In this document: piece after piece, positions 16,453-25,112 of the stretch | How positions within the stretch are numbered: the first letter of the stretch is position 1 | How the letters are laid out: the number at the start of each line of letters is the position of its first letter | Source of the DNA: an uncultured Pseudomonadota bacterium | Lineage (GTDB): Bacteria; Myxococcota_A; UBA796; GCA-2862545 | Direction of reading: 5' to 3' | NCBI GenBank assembly: GCA_913061235.1 | Contig: CAJXTB010000004.1 | Span: 124,001 to 188,000, forward strand | Length of the DNA stretch: 64,000 nucleotides | The notes under the pieces: generated by a model | Databases searched by the model: none | What the model was told of the DNA's origin: nothing | The model's input: the letters and a program-made list of their open reading frames with translations, nothing else | Translations under genes and position numbers: made by a program

Positions 16453-17500
16453 CGAGCACTCCGACAATACGTGTGAACAACCACGGCATACGCCGGAGCA
16501 ACGGTACCATCTGGCGACGTAGAACGGGGCGGTCTCGCGCCCACAGCAGACCACCGGTCATCCACCAGTACGCGCGGGTCTCGCGCCGCCAAGCGCGGTC
16601 GTAGTTGTGGATATCTCCGCGGACGATGTGCTCAATAGCTAGCTCAGCGGTGGCGAGTCCCATGCGGATGCCCTCGCCCGTGATGGGGTCTAGGTAGCCG
16701 GCAGCATCGCCAACGAGCAGGACCCGCCCCGCTTGCCGTGTGCGGACGCGTCGCTCAAACGGACCGGCGCCGCGAACAACGGTGGATGCCTCTCCAGTCA
16801 GGCGCTCCATGAGTTCGGGAAACTCGGAAAGAAGGGTGTTGTACTTGGCTTCGGCGCCCTTGCCGGGAGGAATCGGGTCTCCGTCGAACAAGACGGCCAC
16901 GCCAATCAGGTCGTCTGCGACGGGCGTGACGTAGGCTTCGGCGCGGTCGGACCAGAACACTTCTACACGGTCTGACCACGGAGCCATGGTGTAGTGCCGG
17001 CGCAGCCCCAGGCGGTTTGCGCGCTTGGACGGCAGGTTTAGATCTAGGCCTGCCCGGATGCCCGAAGACAGGCCATCCGCAGCGATTAGGTAGCGGCCGG
17101 TGTGTCCGGCGGCGGTGACGCTCGAATCGGTCTGGGCGATGTCCTTGACCTTGCCTTCGACCCGCTGAACACCGGCACGCTCCGCGGCTTCGCGTAGGGC
17201 TGTGTGGAGAACGGTGCGTCTGACGCCAAGGCCTGGCTCCCCCGCGAAGGCGCCGTCTGCGCACTGCCCATTGTTTCGGTAGCAGATTCCTGCGAAGGGA
17301 AAGGAGGTCTCTGGGTGTACGTCCAGTGCACTGAGCGCGCGGACCGCAGCGGGCATCAGTCCTTCACCGCACGCTTTGTCGATGACCCCGGGCTTTGGCT
17401 CCACAACAACGACAGACAGACCCTTCTGCGCTGCGTTCAGTGCTGCAGCCAGTCCGCTAGGACCGCCTCCTGCAACAATGACATCTACCTGAACTGCCAA
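16445..17500 (-). CDS. FAD-dependent oxidoreductase, geranylgeranyl reductase/hydroxylase family
   Basis: The 351-residue product starts at TTG 17500, behind GGAGG in the last codons of the FAAL gene. It has the FAD dinucleotide fold VIVAGGGPSGLAAALNAA at the N-terminus, a CGEGLMP segment typical of the geranylgeranyl-reductase-like group, and the second FAD motif VLLVGDAAGYLDPITGEGI (about 270-285). The family either reduces isoprenoid double bonds or hydroxylates aromatics. In the Streptomyces srs locus a flavoprotein hydroxylates the alkylresorcinol made by a type III PKS; this gene holds the equivalent place, so modification of the ring or tail is inferred. Confidence 0.87.
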   Translation of the reverse strand: MAVQVDVIVAGGGPSGLAAALNAAQKGLSVVVVEPKPGVIDKACGEGLMPAAVRALSALDVHPETSFPFAGICYRNNGQCADGAFAGEPGLGVRRTVLHTALREAAERAGVQRVEGKVKDIAQTDSSVTAAGHTGRYLIAADGLSSGIRAGLDLNLPSKRANRLGLRRHYTMAPWSDRVEVFWSDRAEAYVTPVADDLIGVAVLFDGDPIPPGKGAEAKYNTLLSEFPELMERLTGEASTVVRGAGPFERRVRTRQAGRVLLVGDAAGYLDPITGEGIRMGLATAELAIEHIVRGDIHNYDRAWRRETRAYWWMTGGLLWARDRPVLRRQMVPLLRRMPWLFTRIVGVLGG

Positions 17501-19213
17501 CTAAGACCTCCGTGCGCGTGCCCAACCCACCGCAGAACGTGCGAGGTGGCCGGCCATTCTCCAGGCTGAGATTGACTCGGGGGCTGCGAGGGTGCCTGCA
17601 TGAAAGCGACGCAGGGTCTCGCCCCTACGCAGCTTTCCAGAGGATGTACGCGGAATTGTACCCGGTTCAAGAATCGTCACGAGCGACGGTTCGAGCCCGG
17701 TACGCGAGCGAATCGCGCTGTGGCAGGCTGCTGCCATGTCGTCTGTGGGGGTTCGGGCTTCTACAAACACCATCAGTCGTTCGCCGTCTTCGCTCACGTC
17801 TCCGACGGCGACAGCACAGCCTGTGCGTACGCCTTCGATGCCGTCGACAGCACGCTCGATGTCGTGGGGGGCATGGTTCTGACCGCGCAGGACGACCACA
17901 TCCTTGGCTCGGCCTGTGATGAACAGGTCGCCACCGAGGACAACTCCCAAGTCGCCGGTGTCGAGCCATCCGTCTTCAATCGGCTGCTCGTCTCGGTGTA
18001 GGTAGCCCCGCATCAAGGAGGGGCCGCTCGCGAGTACGCGTCCGATAGTTCCGTCGGCCGCGTCATCTCCTGTGGCGGTGCAGACCCGAATAGCGAAACC
18101 TGGAAGGGGGGTGCCCACGCTCGCGAGCTCTACGGTGGTGGCGCTCGGCGAGATGGCGGCGATGTTGTGACCTGCCGCGAGAGCATCACGGTCGACGTGC
18201 AGAGTGGTGAACGGGGTTGTGGGGTCCGAGAACGTGACGGCCAGGGCGGCTTCGGCCAGGCCATACACGGGGGTCAGGGCGTTCGGGGACAAGCCCCACT
18301 GGGCGAAACGCTTGGTGAATGCACGCAAGCTTGCGGGGGCTACCGGCTCTGCGCCATTGAGAGCGAGGGCCCACATGGACAGGTCAACACCGTCCATCTG
18401 TTCGTCTTTGATTCGCTCGGTACACAGGGCGTACGCAAAGTTGGGGGCAGGCGAGGTGGTCACGCTGTGGCGGCTAATGGCGCGTAACCACAGGTGTGGT
18501 TTGGCGAGGAACTGCTCGGGTGGGATGAGAACGAGTGTTCCAGCCGAGACAATGGCGCTGAAGACGCAGCCGATGAGCCCCATGTCGTGGTACAGCGGCA
18601 ACCAACACGCACCGACCCGTCGCACGCCATCATTCGTAGGAACGAACGATAGAATGGCGTCTACGTTGGCAATGACCTGGCGGTGGGTGAGCGCTACAGG
18701 CTTTGGAGCGACGGTGGTTCCAGACGAGAACTGGACCATGGCTAGGTCGTCAGCACTCGGCAATGGCCCGTCGTACAGCTCACCGCTGAGCAGCTCTTCG
18801 GCGCGGATGGAGGGGGTGGGGCGTTGCTCGACCACGCGTCCTAGGATGCGTCGTACCCGCTTGTCGCTGATGAGGGCAGTGGCGCGCACGGCGTTGAGCA
18901 TGGCCACGGTCTTGTCCACGTACTCGTCCATGCGTCCTAAGCGAACGGGAGGGTACAGCGGGACTGGAACGGCTCCGAGTCGCTGACAGCCGAGCAGGGC
19001 GTCAAAGAAGCTTGGGCCGGTTGGCAAGATGATGGCGACGCAGTCACCCGGCTCCACGCCACGGTCTCTCAGCGCTGAGGCGGCTCGTGCGGCCCGCTCT
19101 TCGAGGGTGTGGAAGGACATCGAGGTCTCGGCCTCGCGACCGTCTACAAAGATGAACCCTTCAGCGGTCTTCGCGCTGACTGTTAGCGCATGGACCAGGG
19201 TCTCATGCGGCAT
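17501..19213 (-). CDS. Fatty acyl-AMP ligase (FAAL)
   Basis: The 570-residue adenylating enzyme carries VQFSSGTTVAPKPVALTH (ATP loop), WLPLYHDMGLIG, YGLAEA, DTGDLGV and the C-terminal Lys motif PRTSSGKLRRGETL. The PVPLYPPVRLGR segment near residue 90 is typical of FAALs, which load fatty acids as acyl-AMP onto carrier proteins. ATG 19213 lies inside the end of the ACP gene (11-base overlap). I infer that it charges that ACP with a fatty acid starter for the type III PKS encoded two genes upstream. Confidence 0.92.
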   Translation of the reverse strand: MPHETLVHALTVSAKTAEGFIFVDGREAETSMSFHTLEERAARAASALRDRGVEPGDCVAIILPTGPSFFDALLGCQRLGAVPVPLYPPVRLGRMDEYVDKTVAMLNAVRATALISDKRVRRILGRVVEQRPTPSIRAEELLSGELYDGPLPSADDLAMVQFSSGTTVAPKPVALTHRQVIANVDAILSFVPTNDGVRRVGACWLPLYHDMGLIGCVFSAIVSAGTLVLIPPEQFLAKPHLWLRAISRHSVTTSPAPNFAYALCTERIKDEQMDGVDLSMWALALNGAEPVAPASLRAFTKRFAQWGLSPNALTPVYGLAEAALAVTFSDPTTPFTTLHVDRDALAAGHNIAAISPSATTVELASVGTPLPGFAIRVCTATGDDAADGTIGRVLASGPSLMRGYLHRDEQPIEDGWLDTGDLGVVLGGDLFITGRAKDVVVLRGQNHAPHDIERAVDGIEGVRTGCAVAVGDVSEDGERLMVFVEARTPTDDMAAACHSAIRSRTGLEPSLVTILEPGTIPRTSSGKLRRGETLRRFHAGTLAAPESISAWRMAGHLARSAVGWARARRS

Positions 19214-19433
19214 CAGCAAGGCGCTCAGTCACGACACGAGCGACGTCATCTAGGGTGAGTACGGAGTCGTCGTCTTCGGGTTCAAAGCAGATCTCAAAGT
19301 GGTCTTCGATGGCCACAACCAGCTGTAGACGCTGCATGGAGTCGAGGGCGTCTGCAAGCTGGGCGGTCTCGTCTGGGGCGGCGTCACCCAGCTCGGTCTT
19401 GGCAATCTCAATGACTTGGTCTCGAACAGTCAT
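19203..19433 (-). CDS. Acyl carrier protein
   Basis: The 76-residue acidic protein has the phosphopantetheine site Leu-Ala-Asp-Ala-Leu-Asp-Ser-Met with Ser32, and the helix pattern of ACP/PCP-like carriers. ATG 19433 overlaps the stop of the methyltransferase gene (ATGA), and its own end overlaps the FAAL gene. Placed between FAAL and the PKS genes, it is best read as a dedicated starter carrier rather than the housekeeping AcpP. Its phosphopantetheinyl transferase is not in the window. Confidence 0.92.
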   Translation of the reverse strand: MTVRDQVIEIAKTELGDAAPDETAQLADALDSMQRLQLVVAIEDHFEICFEPEDDDSVLTLDDVARVVTERLADAA

Positions 19434-19951
19434 GTCAGCTCCATCTCATTGAGCGCGTCTTCTTCCACCGAGATGCGCCACCACAGCAAGATACCGTCCA
19501 GTGCGCTGAACAGCAGTGCTGACAGCCAGGCGCCATGAATCAGGGGCAGGGCAATGCCTTCCAAGATGACCGCGACGTAGTTCGGATGGGACAAGAAACG
19601 GTAGGGCCCACCGGTCACACGTGGTAGCCCCGGAACAATGATGACGCGGGTATTCCAGCGCTTTCCGAGGGTCAGGATGCACCACCAGCGAAGCCCCTGG
19701 GTGAGCAGTGCCAACGTCAGCATGGAGTAGCCAATCACCGGTGTGAACAGGCGACCGAGAAGCCAGACCTCGGCGACCATGCCGAACAGGAAGCCGGTGT
19801 GTAGGACGACCATGAACGGGAAGTGGCCAAAGCCAATCTCCTTTCCGCCGTTGGCAAAGCTCCACTTCGCGTTGCGCTTGCTGACGACCAGTTCAACCAG
19901 GCGCTCGACGCCAATCAAGGCAATGAATGCGGTGTATAGCCAAGCGCTCAT
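19430..19951 (-). CDS. ICMT-like integral-membrane methyltransferase (SrsB/BpsB-like)
   Basis: The 173-residue protein has about four to five transmembrane segments and the C-terminal catalytic pattern of isoprenylcysteine carboxyl methyltransferase relatives: RWNTRVIIVPG, GPYRFLSHPNYVAV and the final WWRISVEEDAL. Bacterial members next to type III PKS genes (SrsB, BpsB) O-methylate alkylresorcinols or alkylpyrones at the membrane. ATG 19951 overlaps the TGA of the PKS gene (ATGA). The role in methylating the PKS product is inferred from that gene pairing. Confidence 0.9.
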   Translation of the reverse strand: MSAWLYTAFIALIGVERLVELVVSKRNAKWSFANGGKEIGFGHFPFMVVLHTGFLFGMVAEVWLLGRLFTPVIGYSMLTLALLTQGLRWWCILTLGKRWNTRVIIVPGLPRVTGGPYRFLSHPNYVAVILEGIALPLIHGAWLSALLFSALDGILLWWRISVEEDALNEMELT

Positions 19952-21009
19952 GACCACTCCAACAGCAGCATCTCGGCACAGAAGCCGGGTCCCATGGCCA
20001 TCATGACTCCGTAGGTGCCGGGGGGCGGTCGCCGCTCAGACAGTGTGTCTGCAAGGACGTGAAGCACAGAGGCGCTCGACAAATTGCCAACGTTCTCCAG
20101 TGACTTCCACGACAGCTCAAGGGCGTTGTCTTCGAGTTCCAGGGAGGTCTCGAAGGCCTGTAGAACCTTTGGTCCGCCTGTGTGGCAGACCCAAGTGTGG
20201 ATGTCGTCTCGTGTCAGGCCGTGCTTGGCCAAGAATCCGTCGACATCTGCGCGGGCGTGCTCTTCGACCATTCGAGGGACATCTGCCGACAGCACGATGG
20301 AGAAGCCTGTGGTGCCGATGTCCCATCCCATAACGCGCTCGGTATCGGGATAAAAGCGACTCTCGGTGTCCACAATGCGTGGGCCCGATGTTGCTTGAGC
20401 GGACGCATGGTCGGCTCCGACCGCAACCACTGCCGCCGCACCGTCTCCAAACAAGCCGGATGCGATGAGGTTCGGAATCGACAGGTCCTTTCGCTGCAGC
20501 GTCAGCGAGCACAACTCGACGCATACGAGAACGGCTACGCCGTCTGTGTGGCCCTTGAGGTAGTCGGCGAGTCGTGCGGTTCCAGCGGCACCTGCGACAC
20601 AGCCCAGGCCGAAGATTGGAACCCGCTTTACATCGTTGCGCAGGCCCAGACGGTTCACCAGCAGGGCGTCGATCGAGGGAGCAGAGATGCCCGTGACCGA
20701 TGCAAAGTACAGGGCGTCGACATCTGTGGGCTCAAGGCCAGCATCTGCTAGTGCTTTGGACACCGCTTGCGCCGCTAGGTCCGTACCAACGTCGATGAAT
20801 GCCCGGTTTGCGGCGGTGAAGTCGAGGTCATCGTACGCCTCCATGGGGAGTGCCAGGTGACGGCCCCCCACACGTACGGCCTTGTGGAGTTGGGCCACGC
20901 GACGAGGGTTGTGGTGTTGCATAGCCCACATGGCTTCGAAGGCGGCAAGGAGCTGGTCCTGGTCGTAGTAGTGGGTCGGACGCGCGGTACTGACGGCAGC
21001 AATATTCAT
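19948..21009 (-). CDS. Type III polyketide synthase (chalcone-synthase-like)
   Basis: The 353-residue enzyme has the full catalytic triad: Cys137 in PIFGLGCVAGAAG, His276 in WVCHTGGPK and Asn309 in ENVGNLSSAS. The C-terminal loop GTYGVMMAMGPGFCAEMLLLEW is also typical. Type III PKSs extend acyl starters with malonyl-CoA and cyclise to resorcinols, resorcylic acids or pyrones. With FAAL and ACP downstream, a long-chain acyl-ACP starter is likely here, giving a phenolic lipid or alkylpyrone. It is the first gene of the operon; 102 bases separate it from the divergent choline-type transporter gene. Confidence 0.95.
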   Translation of the reverse strand: MNIAAVSTARPTHYYDQDQLLAAFEAMWAMQHHNPRRVAQLHKAVRVGGRHLALPMEAYDDLDFTAANRAFIDVGTDLAAQAVSKALADAGLEPTDVDALYFASVTGISAPSIDALLVNRLGLRNDVKRVPIFGLGCVAGAAGTARLADYLKGHTDGVAVLVCVELCSLTLQRKDLSIPNLIASGLFGDGAAAVVAVGADHASAQATSGPRIVDTESRFYPDTERVMGWDIGTTGFSIVLSADVPRMVEEHARADVDGFLAKHGLTRDDIHTWVCHTGGPKVLQAFETSLELEDNALELSWKSLENVGNLSSASVLHVLADTLSERRPPPGTYGVMMAMGPGFCAEMLLLEWS

Positions 21010-21111
21010 GGGCTGCGAGTAATCCGGTGTGTCCAGGAGTGAGGTCGCTGGATGTCGTACTGTGCGTTCGGCGGTCTCGTGCGGTTACGGCGCCGGACCT
21101 GGAGGTTGTGG
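21010..21111. promoter_or_regulatory. Shared divergent promoter region, PKS operon / choline transporter
   Basis: These 102 bases separate the starts of two divergent lipid-related units and must hold both promoters. The only element seen clearly is the ribosome site GGAGG at 21101-21105 for the transporter. Confidence 0.45.
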
Positions 21112-22605
21112 ATGGCGGGAGTGTTTTGGCCCGGATTGATTGCCATTGCGGTCTTCTACGGCGTTGTGTTTGTGCTGGGTGTTTGGGCGTCCAAGCAAGG
21201 CGGAGAGACCGAAGGTGAGGGGGGTCTCGAAGAGCTCATTTTGGCCGGACGCTCTCTGCCGTTGTGGGTTGGGTTTTTGACCATGACCGCAACCTGGGTA
21301 GGCGGTGGCTACATCAACGGAACGGCTCAGACCACCTACACATCAGGCATTCTGTGGGGGGCCCAGGCGGGTGTGGGCTACGCGTTGTCGCTTCTGCTCG
21401 GCGGTCTGGTGTTCGCTCGCGTGATGCGACGGCACAACTTCGCCACGCTCGTGGACCCGTTTGAGCGGCGCTACGGCAACAAGGTCGCGGTGCTGATGAT
21501 GCTTCCGGCTGTGTTCGCTGAGACGCTGTGGTCTGCTGCCATTTTGGTCGCCTTGGGCACGACCTTTGCTACGGTTCTTGGCGTGACCAACCTGACGCTG
21601 GCCATCACGATCAGTGCCGCCATTGCCATTGGGTACACGGTCCTAGGTGGCATGCGAGCGGTGGCGTACACCGACGTCATCCAGCTGGGATTCATTGCAG
21701 TTGGGCTCGGCGTGGCGCTGCCGTTTGTGATTGGCGCGGCCGGCGGGCTCGGAGCGGTGACGAGTGCGGCAGGGGCTCTGTCGTTCGGCAGTGCGCGTGA
21801 GACGGTCATGTGGAGCGACTTCACGTTGCTGCTAATTCTCGGTGGAATCCCGTGGAATGTGTACTTTCAGCGTGTCTTGTCGGCGAAGAATGAGAACACC
21901 GCGGCTGGGCTGTCGATCGGCGCTGCGGTTGCCTGCTTGCTCATGGCCATTCCGCCCGTCTTGCTGGGTCTTGCGGCCCGCGAGCTGGACTGGGCGACCG
22001 TGGCGAGTCCCGAGATTGCCGACCTGGTGGTGAGTCAGCCGACCATGGTCCTGCCGTTGTTGCTCCGCTACGCCGTGCCGACGGCTGTTGGTGTCGTGGG
22101 ACTGGGGGCTGTGGCGGCAGCTGTGATGTCGTCGGTGGACTCGTCCATCTTGTCCGCGGCTTCCTTGCTCGCGTGGAACGGCTACCGTCGCTTGTTGGCG
22201 CCGAAAGCGAGTGCAGAGACCGTAGGTAAGCTGGTTCGCGGCTTGGTTGTCGGGCTGGGCATCGTCGCTACCATCATTGCGCTGACGGTCGGAAACGTGT
22301 CCGCGCTCTGGTACTTGTGCGGTGACGTCATCTATTGCGTGCTCTTTCCTCAGCTGGCGATGGCCCTGTTCGACAAGCGTGCCAACTGGATTGGTGCGGT
22401 GTCGGGCTTTGGGGTGAGCGTGTTCATGCGTCTGGGGGGAGGCGATGCCACCTTGGGTCTGCCCAGCTTCTTGGGCTACCCAGACTGGACGGCGGACGAG
22501 TTGGAGTTCCCGTTTCGAACCGTGGCAATGCTCTCGGGCCTGATTGTTGCGTTGGTTGTGAGTCGATTGACGGCGTCTGTCGCACCTCCCAAGCCGCTGG
22601 GCTGA
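21112..22605 (+). CDS. High-affinity choline transporter-like sodium symporter (SLC5A7/CHT-like)
   Basis: The 497-residue protein starts at ATG 21112 behind GGAGG. It is a sodium:solute symporter with about 13 membrane segments, and long stretches match animal CHT1: GLIAIAVFYG, TMTATWVGGGYINGTAQ, LILGGIPWNVYFQRVLS, MSSVDSSILSAAS and the FMRLGGG region near the C-terminus followed by FPFRTVAM. Most bacterial SSS relatives carry proline, pantothenate or sugars and lack these motifs. Choline import driven by sodium is inferred; the next gene, phosphatidylcholine synthase, would consume it. A frame upstream to 21052 is open but has no better ribosome site. Confidence 0.88.
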   Translation: MAGVFWPGLIAIAVFYGVVFVLGVWASKQGGETEGEGGLEELILAGRSLPLWVGFLTMTATWVGGGYINGTAQTTYTSGILWGAQAGVGYALSLLLGGLVFARVMRRHNFATLVDPFERRYGNKVAVLMMLPAVFAETLWSAAILVALGTTFATVLGVTNLTLAITISAAIAIGYTVLGGMRAVAYTDVIQLGFIAVGLGVALPFVIGAAGGLGAVTSAAGALSFGSARETVMWSDFTLLLILGGIPWNVYFQRVLSAKNENTAAGLSIGAAVACLLMAIPPVLLGLAARELDWATVASPEIADLVVSQPTMVLPLLLRYAVPTAVGVVGLGAVAAAVMSSVDSSILSAASLLAWNGYRRLLAPKASAETVGKLVRGLVVGLGIVATIIALTVGNVSALWYLCGDVIYCVLFPQLAMALFDKRANWIGAVSGFGVSVFMRLGGGDATLGLPSFLGYPDWTADELEFPFRTVAMLSGLIVALVVSRLTASVAPPKPLG

Positions 22606-22621
22606 ACCTGCGCGCAGGTTC
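22604..22621. repeat. Perfect 18-base palindrome at the transporter stop codon
   Basis: GAACCTGCG followed by its exact reverse complement starts inside the TGA stop at 22603-22605. It could be a weak hairpin at the mRNA end or a protein-binding site. No T-run follows. Confidence 0.5.
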
Positions 22622-22762
22622 CGGTGAGCGCGACACGCACAGGCCTGGAAATCTCATGACCGGGACCGACCGGCTGTCGTTCCCCACCTCGGAACACTGC
22701 CAAACCGTCGCCAGGCTGCTCGGAGACTGACCAAGGCCCGATACCGGGCTAGAGTGCCCAGC

Positions 22763-23500
22763 ATGTCTGCACAGCCCATCCTTGAGACCCACTCCGTAGG
22801 TGCCCGAGCGCGCGCCTGGGGCGTGCATGTGTTCACTCTGCTCGGACTCCCGCTGGCCTTTGTGGCGGCTGTTGGGTTGGCCCAGGGCGACGCCCGTCTG
22901 TTCTTTGGAGCCATGTGGACCACGGCGTTCATTGACAGTGTGGATGGCACGCTGGCCCGAAAGGCTCGCGTCAAGCAAGTGGTGCCCCAGTTCGATGGTG
23001 CTTTGCTCGACAATATCATCGACTTTCTGACGTTCGTCTTCCTACCTGTTCTGGCGTTGCCAGCACTTGGTTTGCTTCCTGGAAACTGGATTTGGTGGGC
23101 AATTCTCCCGCTAATGGCCAGCGGCTACCAGTTCTGTCAGGCCACCGCCAAGACCGACGAGTCGTTCATCGGGTTCCCGTCGTACTGGAATGTGGTTGTC
23201 ATTTACCTGTACGTCTTGGACAGCCCGCCGTGGTTCAGTGCGGTGCTGCTGTCCGTCTTTGCGTTGTTGGTGTTCATTCCCACGCACTACCTGTACCCGT
23301 CGCGCACCCGCTGGCTGCGCCCGCTGACGCTGGGCCTCGGTGCCATCTGGAGCGTTGGCCTGATTGTGATGTGCGTCGACCCAAGCAGTACATGGGCTGA
23401 GACACTGGCTTGGGTGTCGCTGTACTTCCCGGCCTACTACTTTGTGATGTCGTTCATTCACGACCGGCGGATTCGGTCAGGTGCCTACGTCATTGAGTAG
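22763..23500 (+). CDS. pcs: Phosphatidylcholine synthase
   Basis: The 245-residue membrane protein has the CDP-alcohol phosphatidyltransferase motif in the Pcs variant form: DSVDGTLARKARVKQ, followed by FDGALLDNIIDFLTFVFLP. Later GFPSYWNVVVIYLYVL is also characteristic of Pcs. It has about eight transmembrane segments. Pcs condenses choline directly with CDP-diacylglycerol to make phosphatidylcholine and CMP in the inner membrane. The start is ATG 22763 (GTG 22754 is possible); the ribosome site is weak. The choline-type transporter 157 bases upstream on the same strand supports a choline salvage pathway. Confidence 0.92.
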   Translation: MSAQPILETHSVGARARAWGVHVFTLLGLPLAFVAAVGLAQGDARLFFGAMWTTAFIDSVDGTLARKARVKQVVPQFDGALLDNIIDFLTFVFLPVLALPALGLLPGNWIWWAILPLMASGYQFCQATAKTDESFIGFPSYWNVVVIYLYVLDSPPWFSAVLLSVFALLVFIPTHYLYPSRTRWLRPLTLGLGAIWSVGLIVMCVDPSSTWAETLAWVSLYFPAYYFVMSFIHDRRIRSGAYVIE

Positions 23501-23549
23501 GTAGTAGCGGGTAGAGCCGAAGACGAGGCCAGAGAGGGGCGTTTACCTC

Positions 23550-23571
23550 ATGCAAAGCGGTTAACTTGCAT
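23550..23571. promoter_or_regulatory. ATGCAA/TTGCAT inverted repeat upstream of beta-helix protein gene
   Basis: ATGCAA (23550-23555) and TTGCAT (23566-23571) are separated by ten bases and lie 47 bases before the start codon at 23618. The symmetry and position fit an operator, but no regulator is known. Confidence 0.3.
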
Positions 23572-23617
23572 TTGGGCCATGACAGCATTTACCCACTGGC
23601 CCTACCGGGGAGAACGA

Positions 23618-25072
23618 ATGTCCAAGTGGAATGTCTTGTTAGCGTTGTTGGTCGCACCGGCAGCCCTCGCTGCTGACCCTACCGACGACTGTGTGGATGC
23701 CTACGAGGCTGACGGTAGCTGTGTGTCGCTTCAGGCCACTATCGGTCCGAACATCTCGTTCGGAACGGGCGTGACGGTCGCGCCCCGCGCAACGTTGGCT
23801 GGGCATCAGTCCCATGGCACGAACCCTCTGCCAGTCGGCGACAATGTTGTGGTTCAACGACAGGCAACAATCGGCGTGGACCACGTACTTGGCAACGACA
23901 CAACGATTGGTCGCGCCGCGACAATCGGGGCGAATCTGACGACCCAGACTGGTGCCACCATTGGCTACGCAGCACAGCTCGGGCATGACGTGACGCTGGA
24001 AGCGAACGCAACTGTTGGCAACTTGGCCAACATCGGTGACTTCACCACCGTAGGAACGAACGCTGTTCTGGCCCGCTCTGTCTTTGTGGATGATGCCGGC
24101 TCGTTAGGCCAGGCGTCTACAATCGACGGAATCGTCGGGCCCGACACCACTATCGGTACACACGTCACGATTGATTCGGGGGCGCGTATTCGGAAGAACG
24201 CCACCATCGACTCAGACGTCGTTGTTGAAGGCTCCGCACGCGTGGGTCGAGGCGCCCACATCTTCCCGAACGCGACGATTCGTGGCCGGGTGGGCACCAA
24301 CGCCGTTGTTGCTGGTGGAGCGACAGTAGAAGATGGTGCTGTCGTTGAGCGCGGCGGCACGCTGTGCTCAGGGGAACAGCTGCTCTCTGGCGAGCGGGTT
24401 GTCGGTGGTGAGACATTCCCATCGGGCGGCTGTGAGACATCCATCACCTGCAAGACGCTTTTGGACGGCGGCCAGACAGTCAGCGGTGACTACACCATTG
24501 ACCCCGACGGGTCTGGCGGAACGGCTCCGTTCACAGCGTACTGCGACATGACCGTGGACTCGGGTGGGTGGACACGGGTTTGGGTTGCGGTCACCGACAA
24601 CTACAATGATACCGGCTTGACTTACCTGCCTAATACATCAGGTCCTGACTCGGTCATCTCCAACTCAACGGAGATGATGGTCGCTTTCACCAGCCCGTCG
24701 ACAGGCAGCACGACGAATGAGTGGAGCTTTCCAACTCCGACGTTGCTGCACTCGCAGACGCCCATGGCGGCAACGGGGGCGCAATACATCACATCGACAT
24801 TCAAGCGTATTGCCGACCAGACTAGCCATGCTCGCGTAATGCGTGTTGGAACGGCATCGTTCTCGGATGAGTGCGACGAGGGCAATAGCAGCCAGTGGGG
24901 CCAGATCTGCCTGAAGTCCAACACGAGTCAGGGTTCGGTTGGTGGATTCAGTGATTTCCCGATGTACGCGGGCTACGCGGCTAGCAACGTCGACTACTGC
25001 ACCGAGTCGCCCCAGATCTACACAGCTACAGCCTGTTCAAGCAGCCGTCGGTTTGCAATTTTCGTCCGGTAG
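23618..25072 (+). CDS. Secreted hexapeptide beta-helix protein with C-terminal fibrinogen-like domain
   Basis: The 484-residue protein starts at ATG 23618 behind GGGGAG and has a signal peptide (ending PAALAADP). Residues about 37-255 are hexapeptide-type repeats (patterns such as ATIGAN, TTIGRA, VTIDSG), which normally fold as a left-handed beta-helix. From about 275 a fibrinogen-like module follows: CKTLLDGGQTVSGDYTID, then PFTAYCDMTVDSGGWTRVW, with Cys pairs to the end. Fibrinogen-like domains bind acetylated sugars or proteins. The combination suggests an extended stalk presenting a recognition head. No enzymatic motif of acyltransferases (catalytic His loop) is evident. Confidence 0.82.
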   Translation: MSKWNVLLALLVAPAALAADPTDDCVDAYEADGSCVSLQATIGPNISFGTGVTVAPRATLAGHQSHGTNPLPVGDNVVVQRQATIGVDHVLGNDTTIGRAATIGANLTTQTGATIGYAAQLGHDVTLEANATVGNLANIGDFTTVGTNAVLARSVFVDDAGSLGQASTIDGIVGPDTTIGTHVTIDSGARIRKNATIDSDVVVEGSARVGRGAHIFPNATIRGRVGTNAVVAGGATVEDGAVVERGGTLCSGEQLLSGERVVGGETFPSGGCETSITCKTLLDGGQTVSGDYTIDPDGSGGTAPFTAYCDMTVDSGGWTRVWVAVTDNYNDTGLTYLPNTSGPDSVISNSTEMMVAFTSPSTGSTTNEWSFPTPTLLHSQTPMAATGAQYITSTFKRIADQTSHARVMRVGTASFSDECDEGNSSQWGQICLKSNTSQGSVGGFSDFPMYAGYAASNVDYCTESPQIYTATACSSSRRFAIFVR

Positions 25073-25112
25073 GTTGGCTGAGTCTCCGGGCCGTGACGGC
25101 TTGAAGCCGCCA

